Below are positions 1-8,304 of a DNA stretch of 64,000 bases, piece by piece (positions within the stretch are counted from its first letter, which is position 1; every line of letters begins with the position of its first letter). The position numbers and the translations under genes were made by a program. The stretch comes from Arsukibacterium tuosuense (GTDB lineage Bacteria; Pseudomonadota; Gammaproteobacteria; Enterobacterales; Alteromonadaceae). Below the pieces are notes generated by a model. That model searched no databases, was not told where the DNA came from, and was given only the letters and a program-made list of their open reading frames with translations. The DNA lies in contig NZ_OBEB01000001.1 in assembly GCF_900215315.1 (NCBI RefSeq), forward strand, positions 434,001-498,000, in the 5' to 3' direction.

Positions 1-2
1 CG

Positions 3-1289
3 TCACCACGACAGACGGGCGGCTACCCGCGTCTTATCAACCTGCAGCGAAAACAACCAGCCATTGCGCTCACACAGTCGTTGCACGATACCTAAACCCA
101 GACCATAGCCATGAGATGATATCCCGGTCGGCGTCTGCCGCTCATCAGCGCTCTGTTGGTTTGTGACTAAAGCGCTCAGCTGATTAGTAATTATAAGCTC
201 ATGCTCTTTAAGACGAATTGTCACCGGTCCCTGACCGTCGAGCGTGTGCTCGAACGCATTTCGCACCAGATTGTTGAGCGCAATAGCAAAAGCCTGTGGA
301 TGGCCACAGACGCTGGGGGTTGCCAGTTGCTCAATTTCAACATCGACCAATTTGCGGCTCAGCAGGTAGCGTTGCTGCTCTATCGCCTGGCTTAGCAGCG
401 GCAGCACTAAAAACTGCTCGTCGTATAAGCCGTCGTCGGTTTCACGAGCAAGGCACAGGAACATTTCAATGGTGGTTTTCATCTCGAGCGTGGCGCGCCG
501 CACCCGTTCAAGTGCCTTGACATCGCTGGCTGCCAGTTCGCTTTGTTCCAGCAGCTCAAGCGCGCCGGTGATTACCGTGATTGGCGTGCGAAGCTCATGA
601 CTGGCTGAACTGGTAAAGTAGCGCTCCCGTTCAACAAAGGCGTTAATACGCTCTAACGTTTTCTCAATGGCCGCAGCTAGCACGCCAACTTCATCATCAC
701 CAAACCGGCTGGCGTCTATCCGTTTATAATCCTCAGCCGATAGATGTTCCAGGTCGATGTCGGCAACCGCTTTGGCCAGTTGCGCAACAGGGGCGACAGC
801 CCGGCGCATCACCACAATTCCCAGCCCAAAACCAACAATGCCCAGCGTGCCGACAACACCGGTGATTACCAGCAGCAACCACCAATCCTCGGACGACGCC
901 GCCTCAATTCCGGCGACGTCGAACACCACAAAGGCGCGCGACTGTTCCTTGTCGGCAGGCAGCTGATCAATGCCGCCAGGCTGTTTATTCCCGATGGATA
1001 GCACTGCGACATGCAACTCTTCAGCTTCGAATTCGTACAATCCCTCAGCGGGGTTGGTCTCTGCCCACTGCCGTAGCGCTTGCGGCAAGCTGGCAATATC
1101 ATCGTAGCCGCGAAGATTTGTTGTCGCAGCGGGATAGTTCTCGGCGGCAACCTGCAGCTGTTGGCTCAGCACCCGGTCTTCGCTTAACCTTATCGCCGCG
1201 AAGAACGCAAAACCCCAGACCACGCTGAGTACCGCAACACACACCGCAAATGCAAAGGCGACACGCTTGCGCAAACTATGCCGGTACAT
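3..1289 (-). CDS. two-component sensor histidine kinase
   Basis: Inner-membrane sensor kinase of 428 aa. A first membrane segment lies near residues 9-33, followed by a periplasmic sensing stretch of about 100 residues, a second membrane segment near 136-160 and a HAMP-like linker. The dimerisation and phospho-acceptor box reads SSASHELRTPITV, with the His as phosphorylation site. The ATPase domain carries an N box (NNLVRNAFEHT) and a G box (GYGLGLGIVQRL). The start ATG shares one base with the stop of the upstream response regulator, so the pair is translationally coupled. The signal sensed cannot be told from sequence. The TonB-dependent receptor just upstream on the same strand may be a target or part of the same response, but that is inference. 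Confidence 0.93.
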   Translation of the reverse strand: MYRHSLRKRVAFAFAVCVAVLSVVWGFAFFAAIRLSEDRVLSQQLQVAAENYPAATTNLRGYDDIASLPQALRQWAETNPAEGLYEFEAEELHVAVLSIGNKQPGGIDQLPADKEQSRAFVVFDVAGIEAASSEDWWLLLVITGVVGTLGIVGFGLGIVVMRRAVAPVAQLAKAVADIDLEHLSAEDYKRIDASRFGDDEVGVLAAAIEKTLERINAFVERERYFTSSASHELRTPITVITGALELLEQSELAASDVKALERVRRATLEMKTTIEMFLCLARETDDGLYDEQFLVLPLLSQAIEQQRYLLSRKLVDVEIEQLATPSVCGHPQAFAIALNNLVRNAFEHTLDGQGPVTIRLKEHELIITNQLSALVTNQQSADERQTPTGISSHGYGLGLGIVQRLCERNGWLFSLQVDKTRVAARLSW

Positions 1290-1990
1290 TAAGCATCCTC
1301 TGCGATGCGGTAGCCGATCCGATGCACCGTATGAATCAACGGGCTGGTAAACGGCTTGTCGATAGCCTGGCGCAGCTTGTACATATGCGAGCGAAGCGCA
1401 TCACCATCTGGAGGCTCGTCAGCCCATAACAAGGTTTCAAGCACATCGCGGGCCACCACAGACGGCGCCAGCTCCATCAAGCGTTGCAGTAGTTTCAGAC
1501 CAGCAGGGTTAAGATCGACCCGCCGTCCTGCCCGATGCACTTGCAGCGTTGACCTGTCCAGCGTCAACTCGCCAACAGTTAACAGGTTATCGGTTCTGCC
1601 ATGACTGCGTTTATACAGCGCCTGCAGCCTTGCATGCAGCTCCTGTAATGCGAATGGCTTAACCAGATAGTCGTCGGCTCCCGCCGCAAAGCCTTTAAGT
1701 TTATCGTCAAGAGTGTCTCTGGCCGTCAGCATCAGCACCGGGGTTTCGAGTTTGGCATCAGCGCGCAGCTTTCGGCAGAAACTTAAGCCATCCATCCCCG
1801 GCAGCATCAAATCCAGCACGATAACGTCGAACGAATTCGTCAACGCCAGTTTCATTGCACTTATGCCGTCATAGGCAAAATCCGCAATATAGTGATGCTT
1901 TGCAAGATAGGCTGCAATGTTCTCGCAAATGTCGCGGTTGTCTTCGACAATTAACACTCTAACCGGCGATTCACCCAGTTTGCGACCCAT
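1289..1990 (-). CDS. OmpR-family response regulator
   Basis: DNA-binding response regulator of 233 aa, partner of the sensor kinase that overlaps its stop codon. The receiver domain has the acidic pair in IVEDN, the phosphorylated Asp in VLDLMLPGMDG and the conserved Lys in VKPF. A winged-helix trans_reg_C domain follows and ends in a typical HTVHRIGYRI motif. An upstream in-frame methionine would add 22 residues, but the ATG at 1990 has a purine-rich ribosome binding site (AAGGGGAG) at good distance and the protein then begins just before the receiver domain. A 105-bp gap separates it from the TonB-dependent receptor gene. Confidence 0.93.
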   Translation of the reverse strand: MGRKLGESPVRVLIVEDNRDICENIAAYLAKHHYIADFAYDGISAMKLALTNSFDVIVLDLMLPGMDGLSFCRKLRADAKLETPVLMLTARDTLDDKLKGFAAGADDYLVKPFALQELHARLQALYKRSHGRTDNLLTVGELTLDRSTLQVHRAGRRVDLNPAGLKLLQRLMELAPSVVARDVLETLLWADEPPDGDALRSHMYKLRQAIDKPFTSPLIHTVHRIGYRIAEDA

Positions 1991-2095
1991 CTGCTGCTCC
2001 CCTTTTTGCTGCTTCCTATTCCAATGCTTAATCCGGTTAGCAGGCCCGGTTGCCAAGCTCGGTTACCAGGCCCTTGCCATGCCCTCACCTCGCCC

Positions 2096-4495
2096 TTACC
2101 AAGAATAGTCCAGTCGCAACCCAAGCAGTGGTTCGGCTTCGCTACTGTCTTTTACTTCAACGCCGCGGCGGTAGTCAAACTCGGTGTCATCGCCCGACGA
2201 TGCAGCAGTGACGTTGATGACATCAAGAAAGGCTGTTACATCTATCGGGCCAAAAGCGCGTCGATAGTCAACGCGGGCGTTTAACAAACCTGATCCGTCT
2301 TTGCGCCCGACATTACGCTCAGTAATCTCTTTCGAGTAGCGTAGCGGTTGTCCTGGCCCCAATACGTCTGAGTGAATAATAAAGTTGTCATCCGGCCGGC
2401 CGGAGAGATATTTGTAGCGTCCGGCCACTTTCCAGCGGTCGTTGATTTCCCAGGTAAGGCCCAGCGTAGCAACATGCTTGCGGTTGAATTCGGCAGCTAC
2501 CTCACCCCTACCGTCTTTGCGATCAACCACAGCATCGTTGTAAGAATAGGTTGCACTGGCGTAAAGGCCTTCACGGATCATACCGCTAACCACAATATCG
2601 ACGCCGTACGAGCTGCCGTCACCAATATTGGCAAAGGTGCCGCTGGCCCGATCCAGGTCTACCACCAGGTCGTCGAGGTTTTGATAATAGGCCTCGGTTA
2701 ACACCGACCAGTTGCTGTTCAGGAAGTACTTTAAACCGACACTGGCATGGCTGATTTTTTCGCTCTTAAGCTCGTTTGACTCGTTAGCGGCAAGCTCTAA
2801 ATACCGTGGCGACTGATAAAACAGCCCTGCGGTCGCAAAATATCTGACCGTGTTACCCGGCTGCCAGTTAACACTGAACCGGGGCGACGCGACGCTTTCA
2901 TCGGCAAAGCCGTCCCTTTCCACCCGTAAGCCTGTGCCAAAATCCCAGGCTCCGACCTCAAAAACCTGATTGACGTAGCCAGCATAGCTGGTTTCTTGCT
3001 GATTTATGGCAGAGTTAATGTTCTCTGGCTCAAGCACAATATAACGCTGTTCCGGGTCTGGCCTGAAGTCATCGTCGTCGTAGATAAACCGGTTCCAGGC
3101 GCCAGCCAGCACAGTGTTGTAGTCCAGTTCAATTTGGGTTACCCGCACACCGGCACTGAACAGCCCCCATTGATTCATTGTCTCAAAATCGCTGCGCCAG
3201 CCGATCTCCGTTTCAGCTTCACCGATGGTAATAATGTCTTCCCGCACCGGAAAATCAGACGCGGGTGAACCTTCAGGCACCAGATCAGGAAAGGCTTCGC
3301 CCTCTGAGCTTATCTTGTCGCTGTTGCGGTAGTAAAGCTTATTAGTCCAGACCGCCGTTTCACCGATTAATGAGCGCAATGTCAGACCATACAAATCGCT
3401 ATCCTGTTCAGAATCCTGCAGCGCAGCATCTTCAAAATTGGGCGATTCGAAAACATGAGTCACGTCGCGGCTATAGTCCTCGTGGGTATCCATCAGTAAA
3501 ATTTCAACGGTGTGGCTCTGGTTGATTGGTATCACCGATTTTATGATGATATCTCTTAATACAGGCTCGCCAATGTCCAGCTCTTCAATAGTTTCAAACA
3601 ACGCGCCGAAGTCCAGCCGCCGGGCTGAAAAGAGCATAGTAGCGTCTTCGGTGATGCCGGCAGGGCCGTCATAACCCACTTCATAACCGGCAAGGTCGAG
3701 GCGCAGGCTGGCTGACGGGCTTGGGTTGCCATCGGCGACATCCAGTTTAAGTAACGATGCAGCACGGCCACCATAAGCCGGCCCCCACCCGCCCGGTGAG
3801 AACTCTGCGCCGCTAATCACGTTCGGGGCAAAAATGGAGAAACGCCCGCCCCCACCGACATCTTCTTCTTCACCCAGGGTCGCATCAAAATGCACGGCTT
3901 TATCAAACGGAAAGTCATCAACGAATATCAAATTATCTCTTGGGCCACGGCCACGGACGCTAAAGCTGGCAAACTCACTGGCGGATGCCAGCCCAGGCAA
4001 ACCGTCCAGCGACAGCAGCGGATCGGCGCCACCGCCAACAGCGCTTCGCAGCGCTTCCCGGTCGAGATAAGTACTGGACGCTGAGGCAGAGACATCAGCC
4101 TGCCGTCCCCGCACCTCGACTACTTCAACTGTCTGCTCTGCCAGTTCAAACCCAAGCTTGATATTTTTGCGCGTTATCACCCGCACGCTTGGCTCATACA
4201 ATGCAACAAAGCCGCTTTTAGTTATGTTCACCGAGTACAGACCGGGGTCGAGCTGGTCAACAACGATGCGACCTTGTCCGTCGGTTGCAACAGTCCGGGT
4301 AGAGTTGGTGTCCCGTTCCCTGATTGTGATCTGCGCGTCTGACAGTGGCCGCGCTGTATTCTTATTTTTGACGACGACAGTCAGCGCACCCGCTGCTTCT
4401 GCGGCACTGGCAGAAATTGGCAAGCCAAAAAGTGGCATGCCAAGCAGCAGCGCCCACAGAGTCAACCACGATACCGGTTTAAATTGTCTACCCAT
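2096..4495 (-). CDS. TonB-dependent receptor with carboxypeptidase-regulatory-like N-terminus
   Basis: Outer-membrane receptor of 799 aa. A signal peptide ends near ISASAAEA. It is followed by a beta-sandwich of the carboxypeptidase-regulatory type (about residues 30-110, with the phrase DGQGRIVVDQLDPGLYSV), then a plug domain starting near VEVVEVRGR and containing SFSVRGRGP and the GGWGPAYGGRAASLL segment, then a long beta-barrel ending in an aromatic residue (LRLDYSW), as outer-membrane barrels do. The ATG at 4495 is preferred over the one at 4513 because a GGAGG sequence sits 8 bases before it and would lie inside the longer reading frame. The substrate is unknown; the plug resembles receptors of the CarboxypepD_reg-like group rather than classical siderophore receptors. 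It is probably transcribed with, or controlled by, the downstream two-component genes. Confidence 0.9.
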   Translation of the reverse strand: MGRQFKPVSWLTLWALLLGMPLFGLPISASAAEAAGALTVVVKNKNTARPLSDAQITIRERDTNSTRTVATDGQGRIVVDQLDPGLYSVNITKSGFVALYEPSVRVITRKNIKLGFELAEQTVEVVEVRGRQADVSASASSTYLDREALRSAVGGGADPLLSLDGLPGLASASEFASFSVRGRGPRDNLIFVDDFPFDKAVHFDATLGEEEDVGGGGRFSIFAPNVISGAEFSPGGWGPAYGGRAASLLKLDVADGNPSPSASLRLDLAGYEVGYDGPAGITEDATMLFSARRLDFGALFETIEELDIGEPVLRDIIIKSVIPINQSHTVEILLMDTHEDYSRDVTHVFESPNFEDAALQDSEQDSDLYGLTLRSLIGETAVWTNKLYYRNSDKISSEGEAFPDLVPEGSPASDFPVREDIITIGEAETEIGWRSDFETMNQWGLFSAGVRVTQIELDYNTVLAGAWNRFIYDDDDFRPDPEQRYIVLEPENINSAINQQETSYAGYVNQVFEVGAWDFGTGLRVERDGFADESVASPRFSVNWQPGNTVRYFATAGLFYQSPRYLELAANESNELKSEKISHASVGLKYFLNSNWSVLTEAYYQNLDDLVVDLDRASGTFANIGDGSSYGVDIVVSGMIREGLYASATYSYNDAVVDRKDGRGEVAAEFNRKHVATLGLTWEINDRWKVAGRYKYLSGRPDDNFIIHSDVLGPGQPLRYSKEITERNVGRKDGSGLLNARVDYRRAFGPIDVTAFLDVINVTAASSGDDTEFDYRRGVEVKDSSEAEPLLGLRLDYSW

Positions 4496-4638
4496 CTTGC
4501 CATCCTCCAACAATCCGCTGTATTTTTGATAAAGCGCCGGCAGGTTAGCATAGTCAATGTCACTAAAAAGTCGCTGAAATATGCAAGCGACCAGAAAGAT
4601 CCCCTCGTATTAATTCATAGTATCAGCGCTTTTCCAGT

Positions 4639-5337
4639 TTACTGAGGCCAGTTTCTAACGCCATAGACAAAGCTGCAGTTGGGGAACAGTTCATATTCTG
4701 TCACTGGCAGTAATTCAACGATTTCAATACTGCCAATTTGGTCTGTTTCAATTCTTTGTTCAATTTTAAAATAAAACCACCAGGCTTCATCGTTGGACTT
4801 AAGTTCGATATAAGGAAAACCAGTGATTCTCCAGCGCCCGTTCAACTGGGTATTGTTGTCGCCATCTTCGGTGTTAAATGTAAGCCGGTAAGTATTATTT
4901 TTATTTAGTTGCAAACCGATATCGGTATTACAATTTCTGCTTGCGTATAGGTGGGCAATATCCTGCGATAACAATCCCTCCTGCGGATTAAAGCCATCTG
5001 GCAAAAGAAGCAGTGCGACATTATTTTTTGAGTACCAATGATTACCTGAAACCAGCGAACTTGCGTTTTGCACAGACCATCCGATTTCGTTTAGTACACC
5101 GATTAGCCCCCCCACTGCTGAGTCATGGCGGATGAATGGCGAATAAATTAAACTGGAATGAGTGATCGTCTCAGGAAACAACAAATCATTTGGAATTACC
5201 TTGAAATTTGCTTCTTCGAGTTTTTTCGTAACTCTTTTAACTTCATCATCTGTAAGATAGCGAGAATACAGATGAATTTCAGTAGATGAGCAAGCAACTA
5301 AAAACAAAGACAAGAATAAACATAAAATAGGCTTCAT
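4639..5337 (-). CDS. hypothetical lipoprotein
   Basis: Predicted lipoprotein of 232 aa of unknown function. A lipobox (LFLVACSS) follows a short hydrophobic stretch; the Cys would be about residue 15 when translation starts at the ATG at 5337. The longer frame would put 11 polar residues before the signal, which is less likely. The mature part has a helical region rich in Lys and Glu (TDDEVKRVTKKLEE) and later beta-rich stretches, with no motif I recognise. It is the last gene of the AT-rich minus-strand series that carries attC-like palindromes between genes, so it may be a cassette gene. Confidence 0.7.
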   Translation of the reverse strand: MKPILCLFLSLFLVACSSTEIHLYSRYLTDDEVKRVTKKLEEANFKVIPNDLLFPETITHSSLIYSPFIRHDSAVGGLIGVLNEIGWSVQNASSLVSGNHWYSKNNVALLLLPDGFNPQEGLLSQDIAHLYASRNCNTDIGLQLNKNNTYRLTFNTEDGDNNTQLNGRWRITGFPYIELKSNDEAWWFYFKIEQRIETDQIGSIEIVELLPVTEYELFPNCSFVYGVRNWPQ

Positions 5338-5378
5338 TTGCGACAACACTTTCCTGTATGCCGAAGGCACGCCTAAAT

Positions 5379-5446
5379 GGCTAGCAAGTTTTTGCGAGTC
5401 GACGGTCGCAGCGTAAAGCCGTCGCCGTGACTGGCCTTATTAGCGC
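5379..5446 (-). repeat. attC-like imperfect palindrome (site A)
   Basis: Read on the minus strand, this 68-bp stretch begins GCGCTAATAAGG and ends CTTGCTAGCC, which are near-complementary outer arms. Inside, AGTC..GACGG pairs with CCGTC..GACT, with five unpaired extra bases on one side. Complementary outer boxes, inner arms and one-sided extra bases are what integron attC sites show. The outer box GCTAGCC departs by one base from the GTTRRRY core. It lies immediately downstream of the gene ending at 5450, where a cassette attC would sit. Confidence 0.45.
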
Positions 5447-5449
5447 GCA

Positions 5450-5914
5450 CTAGACTGGACATGAATGCCTTAAGTCACTCAGCCGAAAACGCAACTCCCG
5501 CATTTTAACCAATAAATCCTCAAGCTGAGAAATTGAATAGCGGGTCTCAGCTTGCTCGGCAGAAGTTGGTAACCCAGTGACATTTGCTACCTGTTGCTGT
5601 CGAGGTATAAATCCCCAACGACCGTGAAATAGTTGATTTCGGATAGACCTGGCTGCGTGCGCATCTGATAACCATGATTTGTAAATATCGGCAGTTGTTG
5701 TATCCAAATATTTTTCTTGTACAAGCTTTTCGAGAACAAGCAATCTCTTATGAAAATTAGAGTCATTGAGCTTTTTGGTCAATGACTCTAATTGTCTTCC
5801 ATCATCGGACCACACCAGAAATAGTCCAAGCTCCATATCTAGTCGAGAATACTCAAATAGCATGTAACCAAGAACGGTCGCTGCTTCTCGTTCAATTTCA
5901 TCGTTCACCGCCAT
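5450..5914 (-). CDS. hypothetical protein with RNxxxH (HEPN-like) motif
   Basis: Mostly helical protein of 154 aa with no family I can name with certainty. Near the C-terminal third it has the segment AARSIRNQLFHGRW, which fits the Rx4-6H signature of HEPN-domain RNases and nucleotide-binding proteins (here RNxxxH), in the expected setting of a long helix. The ATG at 5914 has GAGGAAG upstream; the longer frame starts inside the attC-like site B and is less likely. The gene stands alone between two attC-like palindromes. HEPN function (toxin or defence RNase) is inference from the motif only; a structural HEPN without nuclease activity is also possible. Confidence 0.65.
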   Translation of the reverse strand: MAVNDEIEREAATVLGYMLFEYSRLDMELGLFLVWSDDGRQLESLTKKLNDSNFHKRLLVLEKLVQEKYLDTTTADIYKSWLSDAHAARSIRNQLFHGRWGFIPRQQQVANVTGLPTSAEQAETRYSISQLEDLLVKMRELRFRLSDLRHSCPV

Positions 5915-5944
5915 TGGCTCATACTTCCTCAAGACTTGTATCCA

Positions 5945-6034
5945 CGCTAACACCACCTGGAGCGGCCCAAAAACCGCACCACGGGTTTGAGGTCCAGCGA
6001 CCAGCGGGAGCGTTGCTGACTGGCATTGTTAAAT
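5945..6034 (-). repeat. attC-like imperfect palindrome (site B)
   Basis: This is the best of the attC candidates. On the minus strand it starts ATTTAACAATGCCAG, where ATTTAAC matches the RYYYAAC box exactly, and ends CAGGTGGTGTTAGCG, whose core is GTTAGCG. The outer arms pair as TAACA-nn-CC-n-G on both sides over a 90-bp span. The stop codon of the esterase gene upstream lies inside the first box, a usual arrangement in integron cassettes. Confidence 0.55.
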
Positions 6035-6907
6035 TTTGTTTGACCAAAATTCATAATACTTAGTGAGCGCTTTAGGTACGGAAACATATGGGTTAGCATT
6101 ATGCCCAGCCCCCTCGCTAAAACTGTGTGCCCATTGTAAATTGGCGGGAGCATTGGTTTCTAAAGCACTAAGTAGCCCCTTGAAAGAACCTGTAATAATT
6201 TCGTTTTCTTCTGCACCCAAGCTAAGGTATAAAAAAATAGGTTTACCTTCGGTAACGGACAAGTTTTTTGCAAACTCTTTTACAACCACCGAATCGTCGT
6301 ACCAAGCTGCTGGACTAAAAGCAAAATACCCACTAAAAAGATCCGGTTTAGTAACAATTGTATAAAGTACTAAACTCCCACCTGCCGAAAAGCCAGTTAA
6401 CAATCTGTTGTCGTTAATAGCGTAATTCTTCTCAAGATACGGGATCAATTCAGTTTCGATAAATGCCAAAAATGTATCAGCTTTACCAAATATATCCGGA
6501 TGATTATCTTCTGTCAGGCGCGCTTCAATATTGACATCACGTCGGGCATACGGAGGAACTAAATCTCTGTTTCTCGAATCAACCCAAAATAGATTAGGTA
6601 TTGCAACGATTATAGAATCTTCTGTAATTCCCTGTGAGCTTAACTCAGCCAGTGTTTCATCCCAGCGTTTCAGATTAAAATTGCCGTCAGTCTTAATGAT
6701 GAGCGGGTACTCTTTACTTGGATCGTAACTGCCAGGTAGTCGGACAAAGATTTTCCTGCTTTCGCCTAATACCGAAGAGAAAATCGTTTCGTCAACAAAA
6801 TCAGAAGTGTAATCTTCTTTGTATTGCTGTGCTTTAAAGATGGCAGCAACCCCTGCGGCTAGCAAAGCTGAAATTAACACAACATTTTTAATAACTCTGA
6901 AATTCAC
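6029..6907 (-). CDS. alpha/beta-hydrolase esterase (putative esterase, PF00756 type)
   Basis: Secreted or membrane-anchored hydrolase of 292 aa. An N-terminal hydrophobic helix (residues 6-24) has no clear cleavage site. The esterase-D/Fes fold is indicated by RKIFVRLPGSYDP near the start, the nucleophile elbow GFSAGG, the strand-helix SPAAWYDDSV and the late histidine in EGAGHNANPY, giving a likely Ser-Asp-His triad. Translation starts at GTG, supported by AAGGAAG five bases upstream. It is a paralogue of the longer esterase at 8305-9495 but lacks the TPR-like tail. The natural substrate is unknown; members of the family act on siderophore esters, S-formylglutathione or acyl chains. Confidence 0.8.
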   Translation of the reverse strand: MNFRVIKNVVLISALLAAGVAAIFKAQQYKEDYTSDFVDETIFSSVLGESRKIFVRLPGSYDPSKEYPLIIKTDGNFNLKRWDETLAELSSQGITEDSIIVAIPNLFWVDSRNRDLVPPYARRDVNIEARLTEDNHPDIFGKADTFLAFIETELIPYLEKNYAINDNRLLTGFSAGGSLVLYTIVTKPDLFSGYFAFSPAAWYDDSVVVKEFAKNLSVTEGKPIFLYLSLGAEENEIITGSFKGLLSALETNAPANLQWAHSFSEGAGHNANPYVSVPKALTKYYEFWSNKI

Positions 6908-6924
6908 AAATTCTTCCTTGAAAA

Positions 6925-7004
6925 ATTTAACGCGTTGCTATTGATTGTCGCAGCGTCGGCAGTCGGTGGAGGACATACGGTTTGTGGCCGAAACGAAATT
7001 AAAC
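6925..7004 (-). repeat. attC-like imperfect palindrome (site C)
   Basis: On the minus strand the site ends in GCGTTAAAT, a perfect GTTRRRY core, and begins with GTTTAATTTCGTT, which pairs with it (TTTAA plus CGTT in both arms). The span is 80 bp, and it begins 12 bases beyond the stop codon of the 75-aa gene at 7017. The inner arms are weaker than in sites A and B. Confidence 0.4.
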
Positions 7005-7016
7005 AACTTATTGACC

Positions 7017-7244
7017 TTAGTACTCAATACCATCTTTACCATCCTGGCAGTTAGGACATTTGCGCTGAAAAATATCTGTGCCGTTTGCACCGTAAACATG
7101 GCTGCAGTTTTTATTCATACACTCAAGTTTGTAGGAAACCTGCCCATGATCTGTGCCGCTAACGCCGCGAGTACCATGATTTTGTTGGTTGTTGCGATTC
7201 ACGAAGCCAATTTTTGTTGTATCTGTACTTCCACTTTTCCACAT
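7017..7244 (-). CDS. small zinc-ribbon-like protein
   Basis: Protein of 75 aa with a conserved look: an N-terminal WKSGSTDTTKIGFVNRNNQ stretch, then GTDHGQ, and a metal-binding pattern with Cys at LECMNKNC and CPNC (two pairs of cysteines about 20 residues apart), which suggests a single zinc ribbon. I recall similar uncharacterised small proteins from accessory regions but cannot name a family. AAGGA lies nine bases before the ATG. Half of an attC-like site lies just before the gene and site C just after it. Confidence 0.7.
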   Translation of the reverse strand: MWKSGSTDTTKIGFVNRNNQQNHGTRGVSGTDHGQVSYKLECMNKNCSHVYGANGTDIFQRKCPNCQDGKDGIEY

Positions 7245-7266
7245 ACTCGCGAATCCTTACACGAAA

Positions 7267-7285
7267 CTTTAGCCAATTGTTATGA
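7267..7285 (-). repeat. possible attC half-site (site E)
   Basis: On the minus strand TCATAAC lies directly after the stop codon of the gene ending at 7286 and is followed by AATTGGCTAAAG. TCATAAC is the exact complement of the GTTATGA box that ends site D on the other side of that gene, as expected at the two ends of one cassette. Only this one arm is present; the other arm is missing, so the site is probably truncated. Confidence 0.3.
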
Positions 7286-7750
7286 CTATTTGAACTGAGG
7301 CTTCCAGCCCAACATATCGTAAAACTGACCGACAAATTCTTCTTTCCACTCATCAAAAGGATACACCTTTCTGGGGTATTCACCCAAGAACCGAACAAAC
7401 TCATGATATAGGCGAATAATCCAGTCGTCTCTGCCAAGATCATTCGCGAACCCTGACATTTTTTCGCCGTGTATCTCTTTCTGGAAGTGATAGACCGCGT
7501 TCCTGGCCCTTCTTAGAAGTTCGACCCCTTCTTTATTATTGGATAAAACATGATCAATCTTCGAATCTTCAATTTGCAGTTGCTTCCAGCCTTCTATTAC
7601 CACGTACATGGATGCAAAAAATTGGTATGCAACTGCAATTGATTCAGATTCTGTGTGGTCTTCAGGACATATCCACCGATCAACGTTTAGCTGTGCCCAG
7701 TGCAGATACTGCCCCCATGACACAACTTCTTTTAGCTTATCCCAGTTCAT
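7286..7750 (-). CDS. hypothetical protein with RNxxxH (HEPN-like) motif
   Basis: Protein of 154 aa, largely helical, rich in aromatic residues (YLHWAQLNVDRWIC, FASMYVVIEGWKQL). It contains LLRRARNAVYHFQKE, which fits the RNxxxH form of the HEPN Rx4-6H motif. Apart from this motif it shows no clear similarity by eye to the other RNxxxH protein at 5450-5914. No known family could be assigned. It sits alone between attC-like sequences D and E. An RNase or toxin role is inference. Confidence 0.65.
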   Translation of the reverse strand: MNWDKLKEVVSWGQYLHWAQLNVDRWICPEDHTESESIAVAYQFFASMYVVIEGWKQLQIEDSKIDHVLSNNKEGVELLRRARNAVYHFQKEIHGEKMSGFANDLGRDDWIIRLYHEFVRFLGEYPRKVYPFDEWKEEFVGQFYDMLGWKPQFK

Positions 7751-7756
7751 AGTAAA

Positions 7757-7828
7757 TCATAACTCAACGTATTCGGGCGACGACCGCGCAGCGATCTCAA
7801 GCCGCGAGTGCTGCACCTTGCTAAAGCC
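7757..7828 (-). repeat. attC-like imperfect palindrome (site D)
   Basis: On the minus strand the segment runs from GGCTTTAGCAAGG to CGTTGAGTTATGA. The 3' box GTTATGA resembles the cores of Vibrio-type repeats; the 5' box is degenerate and the inner arms (GCAGC / GCTGC) are short. It fills the gap between two minus-strand genes. Confidence 0.3.
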
Positions 7829-7831
7829 AAT

Positions 7832-8086
7832 TTACTTTTTACTAAGTTCATCAAGTTTCCGATGAATGATATTTAGCTGCAAATCGATTTGTTGATCATT
7901 AATATGTTTCGAATGTATTGAGCTCTCTAATGCGTAAATAATATAACCAATGACGACATACAAGCCGAAATCAAAATATATAATCAAGAATACTGCGACT
8001 GAAATTTTTAACGCAGACCAGAACGCTATGGAAAAGAATTTTGCATCCAATAGTTTTTTTATCTGTTGCTCTTGTTCAATAAACAT
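7832..8086 (-). CDS. small membrane protein of unknown function
   Basis: Protein of 84 aa. A central hydrophobic region of about 45 residues (FWSALKISVAVFLIIYF and LYVVIGYIIYAL) suggests two membrane helices, with a polar N-terminal helix (EQEQQIKKLLDAK) and a polar C-terminal helix ending HRKLDELSKK. No motif recognised. Separate from its neighbours, in the putative cassette region. Confidence 0.55.
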   Translation of the reverse strand: MFIEQEQQIKKLLDAKFFSIAFWSALKISVAVFLIIYFDFGLYVVIGYIIYALESSIHSKHINDQQIDLQLNIIHRKLDELSKK

Positions 8087-8304
8087 AATTCTCGATTAAC
8101 CCCAACGCTTTAGTGTTTTATCCAGCACGGTGTTCAATGATGGATAAACTTCTGTTGAACGTTCCGGTTCGCTTAATTTTTGGTATGAGTGATGCTAATA
8201 GAGTTTGTTTATTTAGGGAACAATTAATTTACAGGCTTTAGTAGCCCCGCGAATTACAGTAAACATTTTGCGCAGAACTTCTGGCACTAACTCAGAACTG
8301 GCGT
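8087..8304. other. 218-bp intergenic gap, possible decayed attC
   Basis: No open reading frame of note. On the minus strand the end nearest the 84-aa gene reads GCGTTGGGGTTAATCG, which resembles the 3' box of an attC site, and AATTAAGCG lies about 80 bp before it, but the pairing between the two is poor. A short inverted repeat (AGTTCTG / CAGAAGT) follows the stop of the esterase-TPR gene. Confidence 0.25.
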
